DNA from: an uncultured Desulfuromonas sp.
Lineage (GTDB): Bacteria; Desulfobacterota; Desulfuromonadia; Desulfuromonadales; Desulfuromonadaceae
Assembly: GCF_963676955.1 (NCBI RefSeq)
Contig: NZ_OY781461.1
Span: 3,528,225-3,592,224 of the forward strand
DNA: 64,000 bases
Direction: 5' to 3'
The position numbers and the translations under genes are program-made. Position 1 is the first letter of the stretch, and each line of letters opens with the position of its first letter. The notes under the pieces were generated by a model. The model ran no database searches. It saw only the letters and a list, made by a program, of their open reading frames with translations, and was not told where the DNA came from. Below, in pieces: positions 27,446 through 37,856 of the stretch.

Positions 27446-27487
27446 AATCCCCCGAAAGAGGTTCAGCTTTTTCGGGGGATTGCTGTT
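27446..27487. terminator. Bidirectional terminator
   Basis: AATCCCCCGAAA pairs with TTTTCGGGGGATT; the left flank is an A-run that gives a T-run on the minus strand. It serves the convergent zinc-ribbon and ABC-F genes. Confidence 0.88.
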
Positions 27488-27506
27488 TCAGTACGTCGCA
27501 GTCGGA

Positions 27507-29141
<1,635 letters not shown>

Positions 29142-29522
29142 AGTAAAACAACTTTCTTAGTGATGAAAAACGAGCACACTTGATTTCGGCATATGAAGCC
29201 ACATCCGTAGGAGCGAATTTATTCGCGAATCTTCAGCGTTGTAAATGATACCCGCGTCAACGCCTTGCTCAGTAAAGAGCCAAGTACAAAAACTTCGCGG
29301 CTGAAGCCGCTCCTACAATTCAGAATTTCAAACGTGCTGAAGTACTGAGGTTCTGAAACGAATGCTGCGCCTCTATAGCACTTATCACCGTCAGTCGCAA
29401 TGCTTTTCAGGCCACCATGAGCGCAGGAAAAGGGTCTCGGTTCGCCACGCAGCTTGCCGAGCACTGGAGGACACCGTATACTGTCCGTTCATCTTTTTAC
29501 CCTTTTGCCGAAAGCTGCCCTC
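29142..29522. other. Divergent intergenic region, 381 bp, carrying a REP pair
   Basis: Between the ybiT-like gene (leftward) and the ATP-grasp gene (rightward). It contains the REP-type inverted pair at 29207-29316. The remaining about 200 bp up to 29522 shows no gene I would call. Confidence 0.4.
29207..29316. repeat. REP-like inverted pair (BIME-type)
   Basis: The left unit begins GTAGGAGCGAATTTATTCGC at 29207, and the right unit, in reverse complement from 29316, begins GTAGGAGCGGCTTCAGCCGC. Both are followed by GAA and both contain an internal palindrome. This strongly resembles the GTAGGAGCGG...CCGCGA REP sequences of Pseudomonas and others. Confidence 0.7.
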
Positions 29523-30692
29523 ATGATTCTTCTTGACCGCCCCTACGTTTCATCTTTTTTGCTGCAGAGCCTTCAACAGCATCATATCGCTGCGATCGAC
29601 ACCCTTGGACTCCAGGAACTCCAGCTTCCCCAACACCCCGTCACCATTTCGACCGAGGAAGCCGTAAAACGTTTTGCCACCGATCCGACAACCCGTCTGT
29701 TGTGCAATTCGGAAAATGCCATCGACTGGATCAGTGAAAACCTCAGTAACACGCCTTTGCCGGAGAAAATTCGTCTTTTTAAAGATAAGTGTGCGTTCCG
29801 AGCCCTGCTAAAAGAAGCCTTTCCGGACTTCTTTTATGCTGAAATCCCCGCGGAACAACTGGCAAAAGCCGATACCGCGTCATGGCCATGGCCCGTCATC
29901 GTCAAACCGGCAATCGGTTTTTTCAGTATGGCGGTTCACCGGGTTGAAAACGCTGACCAATGGCCCCTCGTTGTGGAAAAAATCCGCTCTGAAATTGACG
30001 TCTTTCGCACGGAATATCCACAACAGGTGTTAGATGCCAGCCGCTTTATTGTGGAGCAATGTATCGAAGGCGAAGAATATGCCGTTGATGCCTATTACAA
30101 TGATCAGGGTGAGCCGGTCATTCTCAACGTGTTGCATCATCGTTTCGCCAGCGGTGACGATGTCAGTGACCGGATCTACACGACATCAGCTGCGATGGTT
30201 CACGAACTCCATGATGCGATCAAAGAACTGCTGATAACCATCGGCCGGGCTGCTGAACTGAGCAACTTCCCGGTCCATCTCGAAGTACGCATTACGGACG
30301 CAGGGCAGGTTGTCCCCATCGAATTGAACCCCATGCGTTTTGCCGGCTGGTGTACCACGGATATCGCTTACCACGCCCATGGAATCAATCCCTATTTCTA
30401 CTATTTTGATAATCAGCAACCGGATTGGGAGCAGATTGCCGCCATTAGTGGTGACCGTCTCACCAGCTTTGTCCTGCTTGATCGTCCGGCGGATATCGCG
30501 GTTGAAAAGATCAAGGGCTTTGATTATGTCGGAATTTTAGAGGAGTTTGACCAACCGGTGGAACTGCGCAAAGTGAACTACCGAAACTATCCCCTTTTCG
30601 GTATGGTCTTTGCCCACAGCCTTCCGGATGAGCAGGAGGAGCTGGATCACCTCCTGCGGGCAGATATGCACGACTATATTGAGTTGGCCTGA
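29523..30692 (+). CDS. ATP-grasp domain protein of unknown substrate
   Basis: 389 residues from the ATG at 29523; the longer frame begins in non-coding DNA. An N-terminal pre-ATP-grasp region (about 1-105) leads to the ATP-binding core: WPVIVKPAIGFFSMAV (about 137-152), RFIVEQCIEGEEYAVDAYY, then HLEVRITDAGQVVPIELNPMRFAGW with the Mg-binding Glu/Asn pair. This fits carboxylate-amine ligase type enzymes (biotin carboxylase/PurK/peptide ligase superfamily). The C-terminal about 100 residues I cannot assign. It stands alone, so its amine and acid substrates are unknown. Confidence 0.8.
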   Translation: MILLDRPYVSSFLLQSLQQHHIAAIDTLGLQELQLPQHPVTISTEEAVKRFATDPTTRLLCNSENAIDWISENLSNTPLPEKIRLFKDKCAFRALLKEAFPDFFYAEIPAEQLAKADTASWPWPVIVKPAIGFFSMAVHRVENADQWPLVVEKIRSEIDVFRTEYPQQVLDASRFIVEQCIEGEEYAVDAYYNDQGEPVILNVLHHRFASGDDVSDRIYTTSAAMVHELHDAIKELLITIGRAAELSNFPVHLEVRITDAGQVVPIELNPMRFAGWCTTDIAYHAHGINPYFYYFDNQQPDWEQIAAISGDRLTSFVLLDRPADIAVEKIKGFDYVGILEEFDQPVELRKVNYRNYPLFGMVFAHSLPDEQEELDHLLRADMHDYIELA

Positions 30693-30698
30693 ATCAAG

Positions 30699-30731
30699 TC
30701 GGGGGCAGCTTGTTCAAAAAGCTGCCCCCGA
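30699..30731. terminator. Hairpin between convergent genes
   Basis: TCGGGGGCAGCTT pairs perfectly with AAGCTGCCCCCGA around a 7-nt loop. There is no strong T-run, but the position between two converging stops suggests a shared terminator. Confidence 0.7.
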
Positions 30732-30744
30732 AAACCTGCACCGT

Positions 30745-31206
30745 TTAATTGCGTTTCCACAATTTACTCAAGCTGAATTTACTTCCCAACGACTTTTTCA
30801 TGCCCTTTTTAAGCAGAAACGGTCCGTACTTTTTATCTTCAACCATGATGTGGTTGGTGATCCATTTACGCAGGAAAAATAACAGCTCCGGTGTAATCAG
30901 ACGCTCACCTTCCTGAACCTTCTTGTTGATGTCATAAACCTGATTACGAAGATCTTCATGCATATCGCAATGCGCACTGTAATCCGGATATTCAAAAATA
31001 CGGAACAGACATTCTTCAACGGCAAAATGGATGATGGTGTATTGGACCAACTCGTTCAGCACCTCTTTGGCAACACCAACCTTGTCGTCACCAAGAGTCA
31101 TCTCTTCATAAAGGCGGTTGATCAAATCGACCAGTTTTTTATGCTGTTCGTCGATTTCCTGAATTCCCACGCTGATCTCATCTGACCATTCAATAAAATC
31201 TGCCAC
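30745..31206 (-). CDS. Bacteriohemerythrin
   Basis: 153 residues, a single hemerythrin four-helix bundle with a basic C-terminal tail (KKGMKKSLGSKFSLSKLWKRN). The diiron ligands are in place: His in DEQHKKLVDLIN, His and Glu in IIHFAVEECLF, the His pair in HCDMHEDL, and His and Asp in NHIMVEDKK. Such proteins bind O2 reversibly in the cytoplasm and protect or guide anaerobes and microaerophiles. No signal peptide. A good AAAGGAGAAACG ribosome site precedes the ATG. It is monocistronic. Confidence 0.93.
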   Translation of the reverse strand: MADFIEWSDEISVGIQEIDEQHKKLVDLINRLYEEMTLGDDKVGVAKEVLNELVQYTIIHFAVEECLFRIFEYPDYSAHCDMHEDLRNQVYDINKKVQEGERLITPELLFFLRKWITNHIMVEDKKYGPFLLKKGMKKSLGSKFSLSKLWKRN

Positions 31207-31340
31207 AGGCGTTTCTCCTTTGCTTGACCATGAAAATTAGCTAAGACAAATGAAATAATAGAAAAATCTTAGCATGTCGCTGTCTATATGGTCAAGGTCA
31301 TGCAGACTAAAATAGTGATATCACACAAAACAACGACAAA

Positions 31341-31366
31341 AAAACGCCTCGCAAATGGAGGCGTTT
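31341..31366 (-). terminator. Rho-independent terminator (minus strand)
   Basis: On the minus strand AAACGCCTC-CATTTGC-GAGGCGTTT followed by a run of T. It lies just after the fragment at 31380-31575 rather than after an intact gene. Confidence 0.8.
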
Positions 31367-31379
31367 CATGGGGAGATTT

Positions 31380-31575
31380 TTAAAAGAAATCATCGCCGAT
31401 GCCATCATAGCTGAAGGCGATTCCCAATTGAGCTCGTTGAGGCTGGTGACAGAGGGTACCATCGGAGAAATATATGGTGTCATCACCAGCATCGCTTTGC
31501 CATTTGCTGTAATTGAGTTTTCCACTCAATTTCCACGGATTGGACAAGATGCTATGGCTTTCACTTGTGACATAC
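31380..31575 (-). pseudogene. C-terminal fragment resembling an outer-membrane barrel
   Basis: One minus-strand frame with no start codon encodes about 65 residues, including NPWKLSGKLNYSKWQSD and AQLGIAFSYDGIGDDFF before a TAA at 31380-31382. Alternating hydrophobic residues and a final Phe are what the last strands of an outer-membrane beta-barrel show. A terminator follows directly. It is probably the leftover 3' end of a deleted gene; identity unknown. Confidence 0.35.
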
Positions 31576-31587
31576 CTGCATCATTTT

Positions 31588-32709
31588 TTAGTAGGAAACG
31601 AGCTTTTCAAATTCCGCATCATACGGCTCAACCATGTCGCTCCAATCATATCGGCCAACCTGCCACTTGAAACTCTCCAGAGGACGGGCTGAATACTCTC
31701 GACACAAATCCGCCATTTTCTCAATGAGATCATTGTTCCCCTGATAATAGCAACCGGGAAAATCTACTGGTGACACATGCTCCGGATAGGCAAGACGTAG
31801 CGGCAACAGTGGCCTGCACCCGCAATATAAAGCTTCAACCACACTGATACCGAAAAAATCATGAATCGAGGTCACAGGCAGAATGTCCGAACGCCACAGC
31901 CAGGAGACATAGTCGGAAAAACTTTTCACATAGCCCCAGTGTACAATCCGTGATGCCAGCCGTTTCCGGGCCTCTGCAAAAATCCCCGGCTGTTTCCGGT
32001 ATGACTTTCCCAATACGGCAAGTTGAAAAGGCACCTCGCGTTCATGGAGCACAAAGAGCGCCTGAAAAAACTCATCGGGATTTTTATCGTATTCCCACCG
32101 ATGATTCCACAGGATCAAAGGACCCTCGCTCTCTGGTCGTTGTTGGGTCGCCTCAGGTTTCAGGGCATCAAGCTTTTTCAGATCCAAACCAAGCGGCAGT
32201 GTATGACTTTTTTCGCCAATCATGGCCACCGTATCAAGCTCACGGTGATCAGGAAATGTTTTGAGAAACTGCGGTAGCTCAGCAAGAAAATCCTGGCGAT
32301 GGTAATCCGAGTTAAAATAAACGCGATCCGCACTGAGCGCTGAGGTGTAATTGATGAAACAGTAATGCGCATCACGTTGCAGACCGGGATCAGCATCGTC
32401 CGGCGACCAGGGATAGCTCAGCTGATTTTCATGGCAATAAAGCACACAAGGGATCGACGCTGTCACCTGACGCGTCAGAGAAAGAAAGGTGGCCAGGTCC
32501 AGCATATCAGTCGCCAGGATCAAGTCAGGATGTAACTGTTGGTCAAGAAATTGGCGAGCAAGAGTTACAGCGCCGCCATGCATACGCCATTTCCAGTATT
32601 TGCCGTCCAATCCGAGAATCTCAACATCATGGCGACTGTGTGCGGCATATTGTCTGGCCCAGGCCGCATGTGAGCCGGTCATAAATGGTTCAAGTAAAAC
32701 AATATGCAT
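31588..32709 (-). CDS. DUF3524 glycosyltransferase, homologue of tRNA-queuosine mannosyltransferase
   Basis: 373 residues, GT-B fold. The N-terminal DUF3524 domain shows EPFMTGSHAAWARQYA, LGLDGKYWKWRMHGGA, CHENQLSYPW and the segment FNSDYHRQDFL. The C-terminal half is a GT4-type domain: ILWNHRWEYDKNPDEFF, VHWGYVKSFSDYVSWLWRSDI and HDFFGISVVEALYCGC, with the conserved Glu. These blocks match animal GTDC1/QTMAN, which mannosylates queuosine in tRNA-Asp. Whether the bacterial member acts on queuosine tRNA is unproven here. It is monocistronic, with a downstream remnant and terminator. Confidence 0.82.
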   Translation of the reverse strand: MHIVLLEPFMTGSHAAWARQYAAHSRHDVEILGLDGKYWKWRMHGGAVTLARQFLDQQLHPDLILATDMLDLATFLSLTRQVTASIPCVLYCHENQLSYPWSPDDADPGLQRDAHYCFINYTSALSADRVYFNSDYHRQDFLAELPQFLKTFPDHRELDTVAMIGEKSHTLPLGLDLKKLDALKPEATQQRPESEGPLILWNHRWEYDKNPDEFFQALFVLHEREVPFQLAVLGKSYRKQPGIFAEARKRLASRIVHWGYVKSFSDYVSWLWRSDILPVTSIHDFFGISVVEALYCGCRPLLPLRLAYPEHVSPVDFPGCYYQGNNDLIEKMADLCREYSARPLESFKWQVGRYDWSDMVEPYDAEFEKLVSY

Positions 32710-32753
32710 ACGTCACCTTTTCTCCATCTTCCAAAATCACGAAACTATAACAC

Positions 32754-32785
32754 AAAAAAAGGCCGCTTCCGAAGAAGCGGCCTTC
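32754..32785 (-). terminator. Terminator of acnB
   Basis: Minus strand: AAGGCCGCTTC-TTCG-GAAGCGGCC followed by TTTTTTT. It is 25 bp after the acnB stop. Confidence 0.92.
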
Positions 32786-32809
32786 TGTTTGATCAACCTG
32801 CTGAGAGGC

Positions 32810-35368
32810 TTAGATGTCACAACGCTTGTAAACAGCGTCGAACTCACCCAGCTCGTCGAACTGCAGGTAGTCGTAAACTTCCTCTTTACAAGGAGAAATC
32901 TTCTCTTTGTAAATGGCCAGGTACTCGGCCGGAGTCGGCAGCTCGCCTTTGAGTGCGGTGACTGCGCCCAGCTCGGCACCACCCAGGTAAACCTGAGCGC
33001 CGTTACCGATACGGTCGTCGAAGTTACGGGTTGAGGTGGAGAACATGTTCACACCATCGGGCACACGAGCCTGGTTACCCATGCACAGGGAGCAACCCGG
33101 AGTTTCGATACGTGCGCCAACCTGGTTGAAGATGGCGAAGTACGCTTCGTCTTTCAACTTGGCCTGGTCCATACGGGTCGGCGGGCAGATCCAGATACGA
33201 TCTTCGGGATTGAACTTGTTGCCTTCCCAGATCTTGGCCGCGGCACGGAAGTGACCGATGTTGGTCATACAGGAGCCAAGGAAGATATCCTGGATCTTGG
33301 TGCCTTGAACTTCGGAGAGCAGCTTGACATCATCGGGATCGTTCGGGCATGCCAGGATCGGCTCGGTGATCTCAGCGAGATCGATCTCGATAACCGCAGC
33401 ATACTCAGCATTGCTGTCCGCTTTGAGCAGTTGAGGATTCTTCAGCCACTCGTTAACAGCGTCGATACGCTTCTGCAGGGTAGCAGCATGCTGGTAGCCG
33501 TCTTTGATCATACTTTCCATCAGAGCAACGTTGGAACGCAGGTATTTACAAACAGACTCTTCAGAGAGCTGGATGCAACCGGCAGCAGCAGAACGCTCGG
33601 CAGCAGCGTCAGTCAGCTCATAAGCCTGCTCTACGGACAGGTTAGGCAGACCTTCCATCTCCAGAATACGGCCGTTGAAGATGTTGACTTTGTTCTTTTT
33701 GGGAACAGTCAGCAGGCCTTGCTTGATGGCGTAGTAAGGGATGGCGTTCACAGCGTCACGCAGGGTGATACCTTCGTTGAACTCACCTTTGAAGCGGACC
33801 AGAACCGACTCAGGCATATCCAGAGCCATGAAGCCCAGAGCACCGGCGAAAGCAATCAGACCGGAACCGGCCGGGAAGCTGATGCCAATGGGGAAACGGG
33901 TGTGAGAGTCACCACCGGTACCTACGGTGTCGGGCAGCAGCAGACGATTCAACCAGCTGTGGATAACACCATCGCCGGGGTTCAGAGCAACACCTTCACG
34001 CTCGGAGATGAACTTAGGCAGGGTGTTGTGCATTTTAACGTCAGCCGGCTTGGGATACGCAGCGGTGTGGCAGAAAGACTGCATGAACATAGGCGCCTGG
34101 AACTTCAGGCAGGCCAGCTCTTTGATCTCGTCGGCGGTCATCGGGCCGGTAGTATCCTGAGAACCAACCGTGGTCATGGTGGGCTCACACGCGGTGCCGG
34201 GCAGGATGCCGTCCACGCCACAGGCTTTACCAACCATTTTCTGTGCCAGGGAGTAGCCCTGACCCGCTTTGGGCACAGGATTGTTGGGCTGGATGAACAT
34301 GTCCGGAGCGGGCAGCCCCAGAGCTTCACAGGCACGCTCGGTCAGTTTGCGACCGATGATCAGCGGCGTACGGCCACCGGCACGGAATTCATCACTGACG
34401 GTATTGGGAGCGATTTCGAAGGTGGCCAGCTCAGCGCCGTCGGCACCGGTGACCTTACCGGCAGCGGTGTTGATGGTGATCACATCGCCGTGGTTGAGGT
34501 TGGAAACGTCCATGCGCAGGGGCAGAGCACCGGAATCCTGAGCGGTGTTGAAAAAGATCGGCGCGATAACGCCACCGATGATGACACCGGCACGACGCTT
34601 GTTGGGAACAGCGGGAATGTCTTCACCGATGTGCCACAGAACCGAGTTACACGCCGACTTACGGGAAGAACCGGTACCGACGACGTCACCAACGAAAGCA
34701 ACCTGGCTGCCTTCGGCACGCCATGCAGCAATCTCTTCGTTACCACCGGGGAAACGGGTTTTACCCATGGCCAGGGAGTGCAGCGGAATGTCCGGGCGGC
34801 TCCATGCGTCGCCTGCCGGTGAGAAGTCGTCGGTGTTGATCTCGCCGTCAACTTTGAACACCTTGACGGTGATGGTCTCAGCCAGCTCAGGCTTGGAGGT
34901 GAACCACTCGGCCGCGGCCCAGGATTTAACAACTTTGTCTGCAGCGGCGTTGCCGGCTTTACGCAGCGCGTCAACATCGTCAAACGCATCGTAAATCAGT
35001 ACCATACCACTCAGGGCACAGGCGGCTTCGTCAGCCAGCTCAGCAATCTGCAGAGCTTCGATCAGGTATTTGATGTTGTAACCACCCATCATGGTGCCGA
35101 GGATCTGAACAGCCTCAACTTTGCTGACCAGAGGAGAGGAAACCTCACCTTTGATGATCTGGCCGAGGAAGTCGGCTTTGACTTCAGCAGCGGGATCAAC
35201 ACCCGGGGAGATGCGCTCTTTGAGCAGGTTGAGCAGGAAATCTTCTTTGCCTGCCGGGGGATTTACCAGCAGTTCGCAAAGACCTTTGGCTTGTTCAGGA
35301 TTGAGAGGCAGTGCAGGGATGCCCTGTGCTTGTCTCTCTGCCTCATGTTGCAGATATGCTTCGATCAT
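32810..35368 (-). CDS. acnB: Aconitate hydratase B
   Basis: 852 residues from the ATG at 35368 (GAGGAGG box, and MIEAYLQHEAERQAQGIPALPL is the family's standard N-terminus). AcnB interconverts citrate and isocitrate in the TCA cycle. The order of domains is that of AcnB: N-terminal HEAT-like domain (about 1-155), swivelling domain 4 (about 165-370, with NTDDFSPAGDAWSRPDIPLH), then the catalytic domains with cluster-binding Cys in GSCMTNIGHFR and CSLCMGNQARV and active-site residues in STSTRNFDDR. A terminator lies between uup and this gene, so it has its own promoter. Confidence 0.96.
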   Translation of the reverse strand: MIEAYLQHEAERQAQGIPALPLNPEQAKGLCELLVNPPAGKEDFLLNLLKERISPGVDPAAEVKADFLGQIIKGEVSSPLVSKVEAVQILGTMMGGYNIKYLIEALQIAELADEAACALSGMVLIYDAFDDVDALRKAGNAAADKVVKSWAAAEWFTSKPELAETITVKVFKVDGEINTDDFSPAGDAWSRPDIPLHSLAMGKTRFPGGNEEIAAWRAEGSQVAFVGDVVGTGSSRKSACNSVLWHIGEDIPAVPNKRRAGVIIGGVIAPIFFNTAQDSGALPLRMDVSNLNHGDVITINTAAGKVTGADGAELATFEIAPNTVSDEFRAGGRTPLIIGRKLTERACEALGLPAPDMFIQPNNPVPKAGQGYSLAQKMVGKACGVDGILPGTACEPTMTTVGSQDTTGPMTADEIKELACLKFQAPMFMQSFCHTAAYPKPADVKMHNTLPKFISEREGVALNPGDGVIHSWLNRLLLPDTVGTGGDSHTRFPIGISFPAGSGLIAFAGALGFMALDMPESVLVRFKGEFNEGITLRDAVNAIPYYAIKQGLLTVPKKNKVNIFNGRILEMEGLPNLSVEQAYELTDAAAERSAAAGCIQLSEESVCKYLRSNVALMESMIKDGYQHAATLQKRIDAVNEWLKNPQLLKADSNAEYAAVIEIDLAEITEPILACPNDPDDVKLLSEVQGTKIQDIFLGSCMTNIGHFRAAAKIWEGNKFNPEDRIWICPPTRMDQAKLKDEAYFAIFNQVGARIETPGCSLCMGNQARVPDGVNMFSTSTRNFDDRIGNGAQVYLGGAELGAVTALKGELPTPAEYLAIYKEKISPCKEEVYDYLQFDELGEFDAVYKRCDI

Positions 35369-35502
35369 TATTGATCCTCCTCGAAAAATTACGATTCCCG
35401 TTGAGGGAACCGACGTAAATACAAACGACTCTCTCCAACAACCAGTATCAAAACACAACCGGCCCATTAAAATGAATCTGTGTACTGTATACGATTTAAA
35501 AC

Positions 35503-35532
35503 AAAAAAGTCAACCCGGAAACCCGGATTGAC
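35503..35532 (-). terminator. Terminator of uup
   Basis: Minus strand: GTCAATCCGG-GTTT-CCGGGTTGAC followed by TTTTTT. It lies between the uup stop and the acnB start. Confidence 0.88.
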
Positions 35533-35585
35533 CTGGATGTTTCAGACGCAGAAAAAAGCGCCGGTTTATCTACAGTTGGCGTCTG

Positions 35586-37484
35586 TCAGACGCCTTCTTT
35601 TTTCTCTTCAAGGACCTCCCAGCGTTCGTAGCGTCCAGTGAGCCGCTCCGAGACTTCGGTGAAACGGCGCCCCAGTTCCTCCAATTCCTCGACAGAACGG
35701 TTAACCGTCTCGGAAAGGGCCTGTTCGAGCGCTGTCTGTTCCTGCTCAAGTTCGGCGATCTCTGTTTCAACCTCTTCCAACTCAATTTTTTCTTTATAGC
35801 TGAGTCCTTTGCGTTGTTTTTTCTCTTTCGCAGAAGCTTTTGCGGTGTCAGGCGCACTTGCCTTCTTTGACGCCGGCGGTTCCGTCGGCCGCTGTTGCAG
35901 CAGCATGTCTGAATAGTTCCCTTCATAACGGATCACACTGCCCTGACCGTCAAACACCAGAGTCGCGGTGGCAATGCGATCCAACAGATAACGATCATGG
36001 GTCACGATGACGACGCAGCCGGTAAAATCAATCAACGCCTGTTCAAGAACCTGCAGCGTCTGAATATCAAGATCATTGGTTGGCTCGTCCAGCACCAACA
36101 GATTAGCGCCCTGCAACATCAGTGAAGCGAGCAACAAGCGGGCACGCTCACCGCCGGATAGCGTTGTGACGGGCTTGCGCTGTTCGGCATAATCAAAGAG
36201 AAACTCTTCCAGATAGCCCGTTTTATGGCGTTTATGTCCTGCGACAGTCACCCAATCGCCTTCGCCTAAACACTCGGCAACGGTTTTCTCAGGATCAAGC
36301 CCGCTACGATTTTGATCGATATAGCCGACCTGCGTCTTGCGCCCCAGAATCACCTCACCGGCCACCAGAGGAATTTCTCCAAGAATGGTTTTAAGCAGGG
36401 TCGATTTGCCGCAGCCGTTCGGGCCGAGAATCCCCAGCCGTTCGCCGGGACGTAAAATCAGCGAGACGTCTTTGGCCAGGGTGAGGTCACCAGCCTGCAG
36501 TTGCACATGTTCCAGCTCAAGGATGGTGCCGCCCAATTTCTGTTCGGCACTGAACTGCAGGCTGACATCACCACGCCGCGGCCCTTGCTTCTGTTCACGC
36601 AGTTTATCTACCCGACCGATGCGGGCTTTCTGTTTCGTGGTTCGCGCTTTGGCGCCACGATGCAGCCAGGCTTCCTCACGGCGCAACAGATTAAGCAGGC
36701 GGCTTTGGCGACTCTGCTCCATATCGTATTGCTCCTGCTTTTGTTGCAGATACAGGCTATAGTTGCCGGTGAACATCTGAAACCGACCTTCATCAAGTTC
36801 AAACATGCGTGTCACCACCCGATCGAGAAAATAACGATCATGGGTCACCAGCATCACCGCTCCGGGATAACGCAGCAGTTCCTCCTCCAGCCATTGAATA
36901 CTGACGGCATCAAGATGGTTGGTCGGTTCATCGAGCATCAGCAAATCAGGCTGTTGCAAAAGCACGCCGGCCAACGCCACCCTCTTTTGCTGCCCACCCG
37001 ACATCTGCGACACGGGTTGATCGAGGCGCGTCACGCCAAGGCGGTTACACACATCACCGATGCGGTGATCGACATTCCAGCATTGATGATGATCGAACCA
37101 CTCCTGCAAGGCCTGCTGCTCCGCCAGCAAGGCATCCATTTCTTCCGCGGAAGCCTGCTCCAACCGCATGAGAAGCTGATCGTAACGTTGGCGCCGCTCA
37201 TAGACGGCAGTCAACGAACGCGACAGCACCTCATGCGCCGTCAGATCCTCCTCAAAAGTCGGCTGCTGGGGAAGGTAGACCACCGAAGCCCCTTTTTTGC
37301 GGCTGATGGCGCCCCCGTCCGTATCATCAAGGCCGCCGAGGATGCGTAATAATGTCGACTTACCGCAACCATTACGTCCAATCAGACCAACCTTCTCCGT
37401 TTCATCCACGGCAAAGGTCACCTGAGTAAAAATCGTCCGCGCGCCGTAATGCTTTTCCAGTTCAGTGACATCAATGACATTCAT
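35586..37484 (-). CDS. uup: ABC-F family ATPase Uup
   Basis: 632 residues from the ATG at 37484 (AAAAGGC upstream). Two ABC domains: Walker A GRNGCGKST (about 36) and GPNGCGKST (about 350), signatures MSGGQQKRVALAG and LSGGERARLLLAS, Walker B LLMLDEPTNHLDAVSI and LVLDEPTNDLDIQTL. The inter-domain linker is basic and coiled (RREEAWLHRGAKARTTKQKARI), a Uup hallmark. After residue 530 there is a Lys/Ala-rich stretch and a C-terminal coiled coil (KIELEEVETEIAELEQEQTAL), the DNA/RNA-binding tail of Uup. The role in the family is in ribosome/replication fork maintenance, cytoplasmic. Confidence 0.93.
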   Translation of the reverse strand: MNVIDVTELEKHYGARTIFTQVTFAVDETEKVGLIGRNGCGKSTLLRILGGLDDTDGGAISRKKGASVVYLPQQPTFEEDLTAHEVLSRSLTAVYERRQRYDQLLMRLEQASAEEMDALLAEQQALQEWFDHHQCWNVDHRIGDVCNRLGVTRLDQPVSQMSGGQQKRVALAGVLLQQPDLLMLDEPTNHLDAVSIQWLEEELLRYPGAVMLVTHDRYFLDRVVTRMFELDEGRFQMFTGNYSLYLQQKQEQYDMEQSRQSRLLNLLRREEAWLHRGAKARTTKQKARIGRVDKLREQKQGPRRGDVSLQFSAEQKLGGTILELEHVQLQAGDLTLAKDVSLILRPGERLGILGPNGCGKSTLLKTILGEIPLVAGEVILGRKTQVGYIDQNRSGLDPEKTVAECLGEGDWVTVAGHKRHKTGYLEEFLFDYAEQRKPVTTLSGGERARLLLASLMLQGANLLVLDEPTNDLDIQTLQVLEQALIDFTGCVVIVTHDRYLLDRIATATLVFDGQGSVIRYEGNYSDMLLQQRPTEPPASKKASAPDTAKASAKEKKQRKGLSYKEKIELEEVETEIAELEQEQTALEQALSETVNRSVEELEELGRRFTEVSERLTGRYERWEVLEEKKEGV

Positions 37485-37856
37485 AAAGAGCCTTTTGCAA
37501 AAAGGGTCGTAGTGCCCTCGGAGGGACAACTAAAAAGTCGGATTCGTTTAAAATCCGGCGATTTTATACGCTTTTGAACATGACACTTTTCAAAAGCAGG
37601 TTTGCAGAAAACCAAGGACGGCTTTTTGCAAACACGTGGTGAAGGAATAACAACCTTCATGGATTTGTGGTGTAAATAATAAAAGGCAACGTGTTTTGTT
37701 ATTGACGTTAACCCGTGGGAATCCTAGTATTAAGAATCAGCTAATACTCGTTAAATTATTGGTTTTGTGGCAAACCTTCACACCCAAGTGATCTTTTTTC
37801 GGCCACAGGACAACGAAAACAGCATCCATCAGCTCTCGTTGATCTCAAGGCGATTC

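Noticed and set aside
33251-34822. Long plus-strand frame of 523 codons opposite acnB
   Set aside because: It is antisense to the highly conserved acnB, has low-complexity His/Gln/Thr-rich composition and no ribosome site; a mirror frame only.
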